Shown: piece by piece, positions 36,776 through 49,900 of the stretch | Layout: each line of letters opens with the position of its first letter | Numbering within the stretch: position 1 is the first letter of the stretch | Assembly (NCBI GenBank): GCA_020091685.1 | Contig: CM034603.1 | Location: forward strand, 32,101,696-32,165,695 | Source of the DNA: Lutjanus erythropterus | Lineage: Eukaryota > Chordata > Actinopteri > Lutjaniformes > Lutjanidae | Reading direction: 5' to 3' | Length of the DNA stretch: 64,000 nucleotides | Position numbers and translations under genes: made by a program | The notes under the pieces: model-generated | The model's database searches: none | Told to the model about the DNA's origin: nothing | Seen by the model: the letters and a program-made list of their open reading frames with translations, nothing else

Positions 36776-39650
36776 CAACATGGTCACAAGCTGTGTTTAG
36801 TGATTGAGTGCACACAAGAGTTAACATAACTCTGATCTAACTGTTACTGTATCTGTAATAACTAAAGTGCACAGCTGTACAGGCAGCTATTCCAAGTCAA
36901 AACCTTCACAGGATGGAGGAGTATCTGCTGCCATGTCTTTCCTCTCACGCGTGAAAGAACATGTGAGCATAAACCACGCGCTTTGTGTCGCCTTCTGTTT
37001 GTATGAAAAGTGCCATATAAATTAAGTCTGATTGATCGACTGAAGCAGTGGAAAAGAGCGGCGCGGTTCGGCGTATCCGTACGTGTATGAGCAATCCGTG
37101 TTCGTGTGTGCACAACCTCACGTGTGCCTGCAAAATGCCATGACACCAACAGAAGGATGTGTGTGTGTTTTTCCCCCTGTGTGCACTGAGGTTGCAGAGA
37201 CGAGTGCACAGTGTGTGTCAGCTCACCTCAAAAACCCAACAGTAGGAAGCTACCGTGTTAGACAGTGAGACTATCAGCCTACTGCTGAAATGAACCTTAA
37301 CCTTTCCAGTTACATAAAAAAAACGTTTCCTTTTGTGTGAATTTTGTTTGATTCCAACAAATTCTCAGGGGATCTATTCTTATTTGCACCAACCCTAACA
37401 AACAAAGAGGTTTTGTCATCCATGTGATGTTAATAACAAGTGAAAAGCTTTCTAGAAAACTGGTCAGTGTCGAAAAAAAAATGCTTTGATCCCTCTAAAA
37501 TGACTACAGCGAAGCAGAGAAACTGTTTTGTTGTTTGATACCCTGGTATAGGAGTGCCCTGCGCTGATAGACGGTTTCAAACATACCACATGAACATCCT
37601 CTCTGATGGCCAGCAGGGTGCGACTCCACTGGTTGCAAAAAAGAAGTCGGATTGTATGTAAGCTTATGAGAGAATGACCCTCCTTCTCACTGACTATATT
37701 CAGTTTCTGTTTCATTTAATTAAGTTTAGCAAGGCAGAATACAACACAGCAGCACATAAACATGGATTTTAAGCAGTGAGTCCTACAGTTCATGAGGGTG
37801 CTGATTATTTGTCTGATTTTTGTTTTTGGGAGGGACTTCAGCTCTCTGTTGTTGCTAACTAGTTTTACCCAAAGCAGTCCATGGATGTGATGATCAAAAA
37901 TGTCTTTGGGGTAAATGTTAAACCCTCTGCACCTAGCTGTAAGCCTTAAGGTATCAATAAACCACTGAAATGATCCTGCTGCCCCTACTGTTTGCACCTG
38001 GATCCTTTCTTTGATGACATTTTCCCGCACCGCAATGAAACTTTCAGACTCCACCTCAGAAGAAGGCCAAAGCCAAATATGATACATAAACAAACTTAGT
38101 TCAACCTATGACTGTAAAAAGTGTATGAGAATGTAGTGAACAGTTGAATAATAGAAATCTTTGACCTTGTCATTTTCCCCTTTGGTTCCTACTATTTGTG
38201 TTCAAGTTTATTTTGTAAAATGAAAGACGGCTGCTGGTAAAGGCCACTGGCTGCAACATTCCAGGTTTTTTACTAAAATGTGGTAAAGAGAGAGTTTCAT
38301 TTACAATATAGACTGCAGTCTGGTCCTCTCCTGTTTTATGATCATGGGTTTTTGTAAAAAAAAAAAGAAAAAATGCAAAGATTCATTACACACTGGGATT
38401 AATCTTGATAGAGATGTATAAAAAAAACAGAGGGTGAAACTTAAACTGCACCTGTAGATATGAAGTGTGCAGCATGTTCGTGTGAAAGCAAATCACACAT
38501 TGAGATCTGCTGTTGGTTTTGTGGTAATTGTGACACACACGTCAACACACTATTTTAAATCTTTGAAGGGTGAAGGCACATGTACAGCTTGCGCATTTTT
38601 TTTTTCATAGTCTCTTTTTCTAATTTCATATTTCAGTTTTTACATTCGGCCCATGGCATCAGTTCTCAATGATGCAATGCAAAGCACGCAAATGAAGCGC
38701 CCTGCAGAGCAGCAGCATCCGCACGTCTCTCTGACCTGCAGCCTCCACTGGTGACAGACGTGTCATGATAGTTTGCCTTAAGCATCGCATTGTTGGTCAC
38801 TGATGTTTAATTAAATCACTACTACACAACAGGTAGCTTTGACCAAGCAATCTGATTGGTCAGCTAGACATTTTGAATGTGCTCAGATCAGCAAGGCAGC
38901 ACACTGTGCTCATCACCACAGGTTGGCTGCTGACTCAACAGGGATTAGAAGTCGTCTCTGTTGCAAGGTTGGTACTACAGGTTGAGCTACTTGCTCGAGT
39001 AGTAACTGAGTTTCATTAGATAGGAGCTCTAAAGACATGGCTGATTGTTTTCCAGTTATTAGTCAAGCCCCATGTATTTGCAGGTAAATGGACATAACAC
39101 TAACAAAAAGTTTGGGACATTTTTTATTATATCTATTATTTTGTCGGTAACCTGTTTTCCATTGTCGTGTGAATTAATCATTTTGCAGAAATCTTTTGAG
39201 CATTAAACATTTGCATGAGTGGATATTGAAATAAACACACATAAATATGTAAGTAAGTAAAGATGTGCTTAAAGCTGCAATGATTAATCAATTATTAATT
39301 ATAAATGACCAAATTCTCTGATTTTATCTTCTCAAATGCTAATATTTTCTGATTTCTTTACTCCTCTATGACAATAAACTGAATATCTGTGGGCTGTGGA
39401 CAAAACAAGACATCTGAGGACGTCATCTTAGGCTTTGGAAAACAGCGATCCACCTTTTTTCACCATTTTCTGACAGGGCCAAATAATATTTTATAAATAG
39501 TCATGAGAGGAGTGGCCTTTTGTTTTGCTCGGGCACCTCCCCCCCCAAAATATCCGTGCACATCCCTGAAAAGGTGGCATCACACCACACAGATAACCAA
39601 ACAGCAGCTGATTTCATATCTGACAGAGTGAAGATACAGTGAACAGAAAC

Positions 39651-41848
39651 ATGCAGTGGATTGTTCAGGTCATCGTGGCTCTACTGAACATTGCATGGGT
39701 TGTCTTCTTTTTACAAGAAGATCCTTTTACAGGTAAAAGTGGTAGCTTTCCGCTTTGTTTTTTTGTTGGTTGATGGCTTTAAATGTCAAAAATGATTAAA
39801 TTAGCTAGCTAATTAACACTAACCCTTACTTCATAGCGTGGAAGTGGTATTTTACAAATTTGTGACTTGGTCATTGTGTTGATTTGCAGTGTCCGTACAG
39901 AGAAGAAGCTCTGACAGCTTTGATGAGGAGATGCTGTTTGGAGAGTTTTGTATTCAGCTTCAGTCTGACATGAACCGGACATCAACTTACATTCAGTCAA
40001 CATTACTTCAGTAATAAACCAACAACACCAACACAAGAGCTGAGGGTAAGTCTGTCTCTGCTGTTCAGGTCTTACTGGTAGTTTGGAATTTTTCAAGTTC
40101 ATTATTTTTTCTTTTCTCTGTTGGCAGATTTTGTTGTTGTTGTTGTTGTTATTGTTGTTGTTTTCACCAAGAGTCAAAATCTCTTTTACAAGACAGACTG
40201 ACATACTAGATGCATAGCAGAAAAGGCAGTTTTGGCCAAATCTGTTAAAAGGGTAGCATTAAACCAGCCACTGGGAGGAGCGTAGCTGGTGCAGATGAGG
40301 GCACAGAGGCAGGCTGAGGTTTGTCCAGTGTTGCTTTTAGTTGAAAATATACCAGTGTTGTTGTCTGGCAGTGAAAAGAATAATATTTGGATGGAACCCC
40401 TTTGGACATTTTGATTAGTAGCTGAAATTTAATTAAACTTTTCTCATTTTTTTATATCAGTACACATACAACTAGTTACTCCTCACCACTGGTAAACCTT
40501 GTTTTTGTTGATGACTTGTGGCCAAGAGCAGCCAGTTAAGTGGAGGAAGGTCAGTATATGTTATATATAGGTTTTGTTTATATAGGCTTTTCAAGATTTA
40601 TTTATTTTTTTATTAAATGTGAATCACCTCAGCTAGAGAGGTCGTTGAGCATAAAGTCATAAATGTGCACTTAAAGACTATTTTTTTATGGAGGAGCTTA
40701 ACATTATGATATCACAGTGAAGTTGACCTTTGACCTCTGGATATCCTCATCATTTTATCCATTAGATATTTCTGTGAATTTTTTAATCATATGAGTTATG
40801 GCCAAAAATGTTTCTTGTTTCTTGAGGTCACTGTTACCTTGATGTTTGACCACAAAAATCGAATCAGTTCAAGTGTGTTTTAGAATGACTCTAAGAGCAG
40901 TCCTGTTATCAAGTTATTAAGTTATTCTTCTGTCATGCAGATGCAGCTCTAGTGACCCCACCATCAGTCTCCCATAACTCCACACAACACTCAAAGAAAA
41001 GAGAAGAAGGTGAGTAGTATTTACTTATACTTATAACAGCTAGCTAGTTTTACTGCTACTATTAATACTTCAATGGCACAATAATAAGAAGTAGAAGAAG
41101 AAGAAGAAGAAGAATGTGTTAATATAGTCATCACATCCACAAGAACATTATGATGTCACAGCGTAAGTTGACCTTTGACTCTGATAAATGTAAGATCTCA
41201 TTGTCTATCTTTGCAGGTTGTGAATAACATGGTCATCATGATCAACTTTGAGTTGCAGCCAAAATAGTTGTGTTTTGAGGCTGCTGTGTTGTCTTATGTC
41301 ACCACAAAACTAATCAATAAGTTTAAAGAAATTCTTCTGCGTTTAGAACACTCAAGAGCAGTCTGTTATCAATTCTCTTTAAACAATCAATCATCAGTTC
41401 TTCCTCTGCAGATGCAGATGCAGCTCCAGTGACCTCACCATCAGTCTCCACTAACTCCACCCAACACTCAAAGAAAAGAGAAGGTGAGTAGTATTTTACT
41501 TATAGTAGCTAGTTGTGTTTTACTACTACTACTACCAATAATAATAATAATAATAGTAATAATAATAATGATGATGATGATGATCATGTAGCGAGGTAGA
41601 TTTTCCCGACTGGATAATCAAGGGTGCCACCAGAACGTAATGATGTCACAGTGAAGTTAACCTTTGACCTTTTGGATATGAAATGTCCAAAAATGTATCT
41701 AGATGACTCTAAGAGCAGTCCTGTTACTTAATATTAATACTTCCTTAAACAATAAATCATCAGTTTTTCCTCGCAGATGCAGATGCAGCTCCAGTGACCC
41801 CACCATCAGTCTCCACTAACTCCAGCCAACACTCAAAGAAAAGAGAAG
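39651..41848 (+). CDS. Candidate secreted protein of unknown family with triplicated exon cassette
   Basis: I do not recognise this gene. The exon at 39651-39732 starts with ATG and encodes a hydrophobic leader (MQWIVQVIVALLNIAWVVFF) and ends in phase 1. An exon at 39890-40045 (156 nt, phase 1 to 1) continues in frame for 41 residues but meets TAA at 40012-40014. Three further exons, 40941-41009, 41412-41483 and 41777-41848 (69, 72 and 72 nt, all phase 1 to 1), are near-identical. Each encodes a Ser/Thr/Pro-rich unit with SVSTNS and QHS and ends in KKRE. Joining the leader straight to these exons keeps the frame and gives a repeat protein with a basic site per unit. Including the 156-nt exon instead gives a 68-residue secreted protein. 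No final exon with a stop was found before the repeat at 41917. The splice sites are good, but expression is unproven. Confidence 0.4.
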
Positions 41849-41900
41849 GTGAGTAGTATTTACTTTTATAGTAGCTAGTTAGTTTACTACTACTGTCACC
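40690..41900. repeat. Tandem triplication of an intron-plus-exon unit
   Basis: Three successive units carry ATGATGTCACAGTGAAGTT-like sequence, GACCTTTGAC, AAGAGCAGTC, CATCAGTT, a conserved exon and then GTGAGTAGTATTTACTT with GTAGCTAGTTAGTTTTACT. Unit spacing is about 470 and then 365 bp. The exons are more alike than the introns. Simple repeats of AGA (about 41090-41114) and AAT/ATG (about 41540-41585) lie between them. Confidence 0.75.
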
Positions 41901-41916
41901 AATAATAATAATAATT

Positions 41917-43150
41917 AAAGCTGCAAGCAGTAGTTTACGGGCCACACCCCCTCACACACTGTCATGTCGCTGCCTTCTGGCCAGATTCACCCGGCAAAGA
42001 GTGCTTTGTGTGTTTGTCACGGCCTTTGACATCTCTCATGAACTTGATGTTGCTTCACTGTCGACCAGGTGGCTATGAGTATGTCTCCTGATTTTCATGT
42101 GGAGGTGTACAGACCAGGATTTCTATGAGACCTTGTTTGCAGATCGAATTATGTACACCCGTTATAGCAATTTTGCCTTCATGGAGCAGACATCCTCAAC
42201 ATGCCAGATTACGGCCACACCGCTTAACGCTGACAAAATCTTTTAATAAGTTTTGATTACACGCTTGTTCAGAGATGGTGCCAACAGTGATTTTGAACCC
42301 GTTCTGATCAATTCTGTAGGAGGAGTTCGTTAAAAATACGACACGCGAAAGAGGCCACAACTTGTCACAAATTCAAATGCTGACTTCCTGTTGGGTTTGG
42401 CCAATGGGTCCAAGAAGAGGCTTTTTTTGTACAAGGATGTGATACATATCTATACTAATGTTTCGCATGTCGGATGAAACGAGTCCGCAGGGGTTGAAAA
42501 GATTTACAGGGGTGTGAGCCAAGACCATTTGCTCACGCCCATCAAAGAAACTCATATCACATGTCCAGACCTGGAACATTAACACACATGTGAAGTTTCA
42601 GGCAGATATGACCAAGGACACTGAAGTTCAGACCACATTTCTGCATTTTGGCGAAACATCAGACTTCGGCCGCCCGCAATTTAATACGCCATTTGACTTA
42701 TTACGCCATGATGTTCATAATATAGCATTGCAAACATCTTAATGACTCCTTTTGACCAGGTTTGATTTGGATACAGCTCCACATTCTTGATGCAGGACCT
42801 AAAAGAGTAAAACATGTCATTTCGTGAACACCAGGGGGTGCCAGGACAATCATGGAATATTATGACACAGATGTGTTCAGGGCGACTATTATCCAACATG
42901 TGAAGTTTGAGGCAGATGGAGGACATTTATGCTAAAGTAATGGCAATTTGTGTTTTTTGGCGAAATATCAACCTTCGCCTTCCCGAAGCGGCCGCTGCTC
43001 AACGACACGTGAAGATCTTTTAATAACTTTTGATCACAAGTAGTCGAACTCGCATAAACCAAATTTCAGTCAATCTCGATGAATCTGTAGGAGGAAGATT
43101 GGAGGCTGAAACTCTTTTTTATGTGAAAATCTTCAAAAGGAGAAAGGAAA
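41917..43150. repeat. Dispersed teleost repeat with internal duplication (AAAGCTGCAAGCAG type)
   Basis: The sequence starts with ATTAAAGCTGCAAGCAG, a familiar opening of a common fish interspersed repeat. Internal blocks recur: ACATGTGAAGTTT(C/G)AGGCAGAT with TTGGCGAAA lies near 42590-42655 and 42898-42970. TCTTTTAATAA(G/C)TTTTGAT with CTGTAGGAGGA lies near 42238-42330 and 43015-43100. It begins just after the third cassette exon. No intact protein was found. Confidence 0.5.
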
Positions 43151-46140
43151 CAGGAGTTGGGAGTTATAAGTGTGTAATATAGATACAAGATTGACTTAAG
43201 AAAATTAATTATGTAAATTAATAAATTAATTAAAAATAATTATGTATAAATAACTTAGACCAGTGGTTCTAACTGGTGTGCTGTGAGGCAAGTCCAGGTG
43301 TGCACTGGCATTTCGTGACAACCATATATGATGATATTGCAATGTACGACTATACAAAAAGTTATGGATTAATTTTTAATTTACTACATCAATGCTTTGT
43401 ATGCACTCATTTTCCAATACTGAGTTAAATTCCACAAATTAAAATTGAAATAAATGAACCTCTTTTCATTTCATGTGTGACACATGAAAGGTCCCTACTG
43501 ATTGATGCCTAATTTTTTACACCGACACGCCAGCGCTCTGCCTCTGATTGGCTGTTAGGCTACTGGTAGCCTCGGTTGTTTAGGTGTCATTGGCTATTTT
43601 AAATGGATGTGAACACAGTTGTGCCTTTAGATTTTGTCTTGCCCTTTGGTGCGCCTTGGGCACAAAAAGTTAACTTAATCATCTGCAGAGGGAGAAATCA
43701 TAAGCTGCGGTGCTGCGACATGGCTCGTATTATATTTGGACAAATCTGCACCAAGAATACATGTGCAGTATGCAGTAGAACTACTACAATATGTGTGTCT
43801 GTATGTGATTTATATGCATGCATGTAAGCAGGGCCTTGCGCATCAGGGTTACACAGGGTTTAAGACCCCCCCCCTGCAATGACCCTGAATATAATACTAC
43901 ATGCAAAGACCACATCCTCCTGCAGTGGAAAAGGTATCGGCACTTTCACACCACAGTGATGAGTGAGGAGTGGGTGAGGACAGCACTGGAGAGCTGCTGT
44001 TGGAGGAAACGTACCCTAGTTTCCAGCACAGTGTGTGTATCTGTGGGTGCGGCATGCTCGACTTGCAAGCTCAAAATAACAGCATGTACCTACTGCAATT
44101 GCAATTGCAAAAATGTTGGGAGTTGGGGCGTTCAGAGTTGGAAAAACATATTTTTTTGATTTTAGGTGAACTGTCCCTTTAATGAGGCTCCAGCATCAAA
44201 GGGGATCAGGGAAGGCTGTGAAAGCAATGGAGAGGGCTGGGGAACAGAGAAAAAGGGGCAGGAGAGGGTACATATACACATACAATGCACTATTCAAAAG
44301 TGAAAGTAAACAAGATGTATCCCAGTTTATCAGCAATGTATAACAAATGTAAGATTCAAGATGGTACACTAACACTACAGTTCAGCACATGCCCCAGTGT
44401 TCACTCCTCTGGACTCCATCATCTGACAGTCAGTGGGAGCTTGACCCCCTTGTGGTCATTCTGGGTTCTACAAGTGACACTGCTCTGAACTCTGTGACAA
44501 ACGGTCAGCGTATCTGGGTTCTGTATATTGGCTAAAAATCTAATGTTTTTAATGGAAGTTTGATACTGTTCCTTCATTTGTGGCTGCGAGAGCTGAGCGA
44601 GATCCTCCCAGCTTAGATTCAAAACTCCAGGAAAGAGGAGGAAGTTTGATAAGGCGTGGGAACCAGTGTCTGTGGGAGGGTAGAGGTGTGGGAAGAATGA
44701 TCAACATTAATCCTGTAACAGTGGTGGCTCTATGTGTGTTCATTGTTTGTTTTGTACTTTTTTTCTTCCTTGTTTTTGCTCTCATCTAGCTTTTTATCAA
44801 AATTGCTGATTGGCTGTGGTTCAAAGAGTACTGAAAATCTGTACTCAAGTGCAAGTACTGTTAGATTGCTAAAATATTACTAAATAACAAGTAAAAGTAC
44901 TGGTGTTAGAAAAATATTGAAGTAAAAATACAAAGTATTCATCAAAAAAAAAAAAAAAACTACTCAGAGTGTTAGTTATTTTTAGCCAATGATGTCACCG
45001 TCCAAACTAGGGCTGCAGATTTTGTGTGTTTTGCTTTACCAGTAGTTAAAACATTAAAAATAATTTAATCATTAATAATCGATAAGATACAAAACAAGTG
45101 TTTTTCCCCTCATTTTGATTGAATGGGTTTTCTTTTTTATTTCCTTTTTCAGCAAATGTCTCCACGAGACAAAACAAAGTTAGATGAGGTGCAGTTACTG
45201 CCACGACTATTGATTAAATATCCATGAATACATTTTTAACTGGTCAAATTCTTAACACAAAATTAATTAAAGATCAATCTTTAAAATAATTTGGTTTTTT
45301 TTGGTTTGTTTTTTTGTCCATATGTCCTGGTTTTCACTGGCCAGTTTGTGATCAGGTCACCTTATAGGCAACAAAAATGCAGATAAAAGTTTTAGATATT
45401 AATTAAAATTGTACTCAGTACTAAACTATGATTTTAAAAGTAGATTACGTCATGTAATTAAAACTTAAGTACAAGTAAAAGTACAGACTAGAAAATCTAC
45501 TCATTAAAGTACAAGTACCCCCCCAAAAAAACTTAATTACAGTAATTTGAGTACTTGTATAATTACCACCCCTGCTAATTGGTGTGTATAAAATCTGCCA
45601 AATAATTATAATTGTATGTTTTTTTATGCTGTTATAATGTTGTTCTTGAAAGGAAAATGAAAGTAAGATTGCTTTTATTTACCTAGGAGGACTGTATCCT
45701 ACATTAACCTGCAACAACAATAATCTTTGAAAGAAAAAAGTTATCTGGTAAACTGATCTGTGTAGAAAAATGCTTTGCATTAAATGAAAGCAGTGAAGCA
45801 GAAAAAGCATTTCACTCACTGATATCATCATTTTACTGACCATAGCGATCAAGATCAAGAGTTTGACATCTTGGAATCACAGGCACAGGTATTACAGGTA
45901 TTTTCCATGTAATAATTTGAATTGTAAATTGTATATTACTACATGCAAAGACCACATCCGCCTGCAGTGGAAAATGTCATAACACCCTCCGACCACCAGC
46001 GATGACTGAGTGGAGGGGCTTAGGACCACACTGATGCTGCTGTAGGAGGAAATATGTTCTCTAGTTTCCAGCCGTGTGCGCATCTGTGGGTGCAGCTGTA
46101 TGTGCAAGCTGCTTAAATGAGTGTGTGACTGTGTCAAAGG
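43151..46140. other. Intergenic region; repeats and an orphan copy of a chemokine upstream sequence
   Basis: No gene recognised. A stretch near 43260-43330 starting CCAGTGGTTCTAACTGG resembles a common hAT-type repeat end. About 44800-45580 is a repeat rich in AAGTACTTG and AGTAAAAGTAC ending in TTACCACCCCTG, also of hAT type. A 178-bp segment at 43895-44072 duplicates the region upstream of the chemokine at 46202. Confidence 0.55.
43895..44072 (+). repeat. Orphan copy of the upstream region of the 46.2 kb chemokine
   Basis: This segment and 45936-46111 share, in order, ACTACATGCAAAGACCACA, CCTGCAGTGGAAAA, GGAGGAAA, CTAGTTTCCAGC and ATCTGTGGGTGC. The downstream copy ends about 90 bp before the chemokine start codon. 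No chemokine exon follows the upstream copy. It could be a remnant of a duplicated promoter or a member of a dispersed repeat. Confidence 0.6.
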
Positions 46141-46201
46141 CTTTAAAAAGGTGCTGCAGCACAGGTCTACACATCATATCTGTTTTAGCCGCAGACACGC
46201 A

Positions 46202-46732
46202 ATGACAAGCCTTGCCTTTGTCTCGCTCCTCCTCGTAGCTATCATGTCGTCCTCAGCCTCTGCCAAAGGTAAGAGCAAAATGAAGATTCTTATGCATTTG
46301 TTCATTTATGTGATTTATGTATTATTTCATGTTAGACTGTGGAAAAGACGATAATGATGATAATGGTCTCTTGTGTCTTTATTCAAAGGTGGGATAAGCA
46401 ATTGCTGTCGACATACTTCTTCCACTCAAATTCACCGAGACAGTCTGAGGAGTTACTACAGACAGGATCAGTCATCATGCCCAATAGACGCAGTGGTGTA
46501 AGTCTGTTTCACATTATATTTATGGGCATAGTTTCTGTTTCTGATGTCTTTTGATCTATTTATACTTGCATGTGTTCCTGAATATGTTCTCTCTCTGTTG
46601 TGATTTTTTAATAGATTCACCACTCTGAAGGGAAAGAGAATCTGCTCTGACCCCAACAGACTGTGGACACAGACCAGCGTGGCCTACTTGGACGGAAAGA
46701 ACTGGCAGCGCCAACACGCCATCCGTCACTGA
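46202..46732 (+). CDS. CC chemokine, three exons, 97 residues
   Basis: This is a compact secreted CC chemokine. Exons are 46202-46268, 46389-46497 and 46615-46732, with GT-AG introns in phases 1 and 2 and 294 nt in total. Residues 1 to about 21 form a signal peptide ending ASA. Cysteines are 28 and 29 (SNCCRHTS), 53 (SSCPIDAVVF) and 69 (GKRICSDP). W76 and a C-terminal YLDGKNWQR helix complete the normal chemokine fold. The pair YY and the motif CSDP are common in fish CC chemokines of the MIP/MCP-like group. The three-exon layout and length are standard. A TTTAAAAAG sequence at 46142-46150 may serve as a TATA element. The exact orthologue is not clear. Confidence 0.88.
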
Positions 46733-46982
46733 CACGATTTCCACCTTTACACGAAAAGACAGCACTGTTGGGACTAACATTAAAGGTCCCCTTAGACTGT
46801 TTGAGCTCCACAGACTTTGAATGTTTTTATATTATCTACAAATTCCTTACCTCATTGAAGTTACACATCTATCCCCTTTGCTTTTTTGTGTATAATTTTC
46901 AATTATATGATGCTTATGTGATATTCTATATGAATGTAAATATTTGAATCACTTTTATTTCACAATGATACTGAGTGATATT

Positions 46983-46988
46983 AATAAA
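46983..46988 (+). terminator. Polyadenylation signal of the 46.2 kb chemokine
   Basis: AATAAA lies 250 bp after the stop codon at 46732, giving a short 3' UTR typical of chemokine genes. Confidence 0.65.
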
Positions 46989-49900
46989 AAACTAATTGCA
47001 TTGCTAATCACTGATGGCTAAGTTCTGGTGATTTTGTCTTGCAGAATATATTTCTGTCTAAAAAGTGTGTGTATGGAGAAAAGCTATAATCTGTACCTCT
47101 GCATCTAGAAGTGCCCTCTGCTCTTTTCTCTCCTTATCTCATCTCTTTATACATTTCATCTCCACTAAACAAAAATACTGAAAACACGGGTATTCACCAT
47201 GGTAACATAGTTTATGTTATGTCTATGTCTTTATATCTATATGTCTATGAGCAGCGCCACTCTCAGAAGAGAAAAAGATAGGAGAGATTCTTGAGTTGAA
47301 GACGGTCCCAAAAAGTTCCAACAGGATTCTGAGAAATGTTGGAGAAAGTATTCAGAGCCTTCGCTAAAGTAAAAGTAGGAATACCAGACAGCAAGAGTGC
47401 AAAAAAATTGCTCTAAAAATGTTGCATAAAAATGAAAGTATGTGAGTATTTCCAGTAATATGTCCTCAAAGAATCAAAAGTAAAAGTACCCAATGCAGAA
47501 TAAGGTGTCCAGCGAGTGTCACACTATCACATCTCACCTTTTCAGATCATAAACATCTGCACAATTTACAGTTACTGAGGTGGAGCTTACTTTAACTACC
47601 TCATACATACTGTTCTAAAGTTTAATGTTACCAAAGTCCATGTAAAGTAAATAAATAATAAATGTAGTGGAATAAAATGAAAGATTTTTCCCCCTGTAAT
47701 ATAGTGACGTACAAGGTACAATGGAGATTTATTTATTATTATAAGACACAGGGTTTAACTAGATTAAACTGTAGTTCCCTTTTATGCTACTCACAATGCT
47801 AAAATTACATACAGCAGATTGGGAAAATAAATAAAAAGTTATAGAGATACAAATAAAACAAACTATTTTGCATGGTGGAGCACTCACAGCCCGACGGAAG
47901 AAGAGGCTCTGTACAGCAGTGGAAATTCTCCCGTCCTGAAATTTACTGTTTCTCTCACTACTCTCCATTCCTCTCCCCGTCTCTCGCTCGCTAAAGAGGA
48001 CGACGCACCAGCATGAATCGAAGAGAACTTTTAGAGCCTAGTGGCTCATACAAGGTCTAGTAACAGGCTGTGAGAGCGAAAAGATAAAAAAGGAGGGCAA
48101 GGACAGATGTGAGTCTCCTGGGAAAATTTTGAGTGTTGGCAAGTGAGAATAAAATAGGTCAGGAGTTGATTAATTCTGAAATATCAGCGCACGACTCGGA
48201 CATGTTTATATAAGCCTGGAAGAAAAAACAGACCTGATATAATCAAGCTGGCAATGTGGGCTGATGTTAATGTTAACTGTCTCGTCACCTGACCACAGGA
48301 ATGTCAGTAACATTTTGTGACATTATGCCCAGTGTCAGAAATTTTTCTGTGTACTGATAACATCCAGTTTTGTATATATATGAGAAATCTAAGATCTATC
48401 TTAAGATACCGCTAACCCTGCTCAGCTTGAGACAAGATACAGAAAGACCGTTGTTGTAAAAGCAGCCTATATATTCTTGAATGACCAGTATGGGCCAGTA
48501 CCAAGTTATGGATTGCAAACACCTCGTCTCGAAGCATGTAGGAGAACCACGAGATTTGTGAAACGCCGTATCTAGAGCCAGTGTTTGATTTTTCTGTTCT
48601 GGGCTACTGACCTCAAACAGCTCATTCTAAGGTAATGAACAATTCTTATTTTCATGTGATTGTAATGAAAACACACTTATGAATATTATATTCAATTTCT
48701 GCCAATAAATCCCAATAAATCGTACACATGGGACTCTTGTTAGTTGATGGATCTTTCTTTGCTTTATGTCTTTAATATAAAGCATCTCCAGTATTTACTA
48801 AAAAAAAAAAAAAAAAGCTTATAAGGTTTAATTTGTTTGAAAAATTGGTAATGTATGGTGAGGGCAGAGTTTGTAGAAGTCAGTTAAATGGTGTCCATTT
48901 TGTTTTCTCACCCCGGTACACAGAGGTGATGTAGTGCGATGTTGGGTATATATCTTAAAAAGACTTTTATGAGATTTCAAAACATATCTTTAAAAAAATA
49001 GACATTATATAACAGTCTCAGTTATTAGGTCAAGTCTGTGTCACTCAGAGCTGTCAGACCTGACCTCTAACCACACACAACCTTTAAATGGTACTAATGA
49101 AACACACATAAAGCCACTAAATGAAATACCAACCCAAATTCTCTTTAATCGACTGTCTATGCTCATCCGCAAGCCCATGGGTGAGTCATTCACAGCACTC
49201 AATAATTTTCACCTTCCGAGTGGCCATCATGTTCCATATGCCCTCGCTGCTATGCTGTGACTGGTGGGCTTCAAGCTGGACAAGTGGAAGCTTTGGGGGC
49301 TTTCAGTCATCGTGTTTCCATCGCTTGGTGGGGCTCACATTATGATGTGTGATTCTTTAAAAAAAAAAAAAGCCACGAAACAAACTGTTGTTTACTATGC
49401 GTGGGCGGAAAGAGAAAGTACAGCTCGGTCTCAGCGCGCTACAGCTGGGGGAGGTTGGAGGGGCTGAGAATGGGGACTGTTTGAGGTCGGTGCAACGCTC
49501 GCATGAACCGCAGTGCAATGGGTTTTCCCCGCCCCTCTCTCCTACGACGGTGGCCCACCATTGTTGCTACTTGTATGACTGAGCTGCTGAACCCATGAAT
49601 GCAAACGTAAATTACAACTCAGGGTTGTGATTAGAATAAGTGTAAGTATAAGTGTGAACATGCTATTGCGTGATTAAAAAAATCAATGGGTGTAAAAATG
49701 TGGGCGTTATAAGGCTTGTGTTCTGGTTTTGACAACACGTTTAGTCTCATTATTGTGTCTTGCTGGTGTATAACAATCAGACAGCTCCAGCCTTTGCTTG
49801 AGATGATAAATACTCAGATATAAAACATATAAACTCACTCTGTTAAATGTGCTTTATTGTTTTTGTAGCAGTGTTTGCAAAGGATTGTGGGCCTTCCTCA

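Larger units (their letters stand above)
28300..39640. other. Intergenic region rich in transposon remnants; no gene recognised
   Basis: Between the chemokine at 28.2 kb and the candidate gene at 39.65 kb no coding gene could be supported. Much of the sequence belongs to repeats listed separately (30867-31355, 32599-33570, 33700-33870, 34785-35494, 35943-36170, 36510-36775). The remainder is AT-rich, with only short open frames. Confidence 0.6.

Noticed and set aside
37716-38093. 125-codon minus-strand frame near 38 kb
   Set aside because: It looks superficially protein-like, but no family was recognised, and part of the nearby sequence resembles a stretch at 45.74-45.81 kb, suggesting a repeat.
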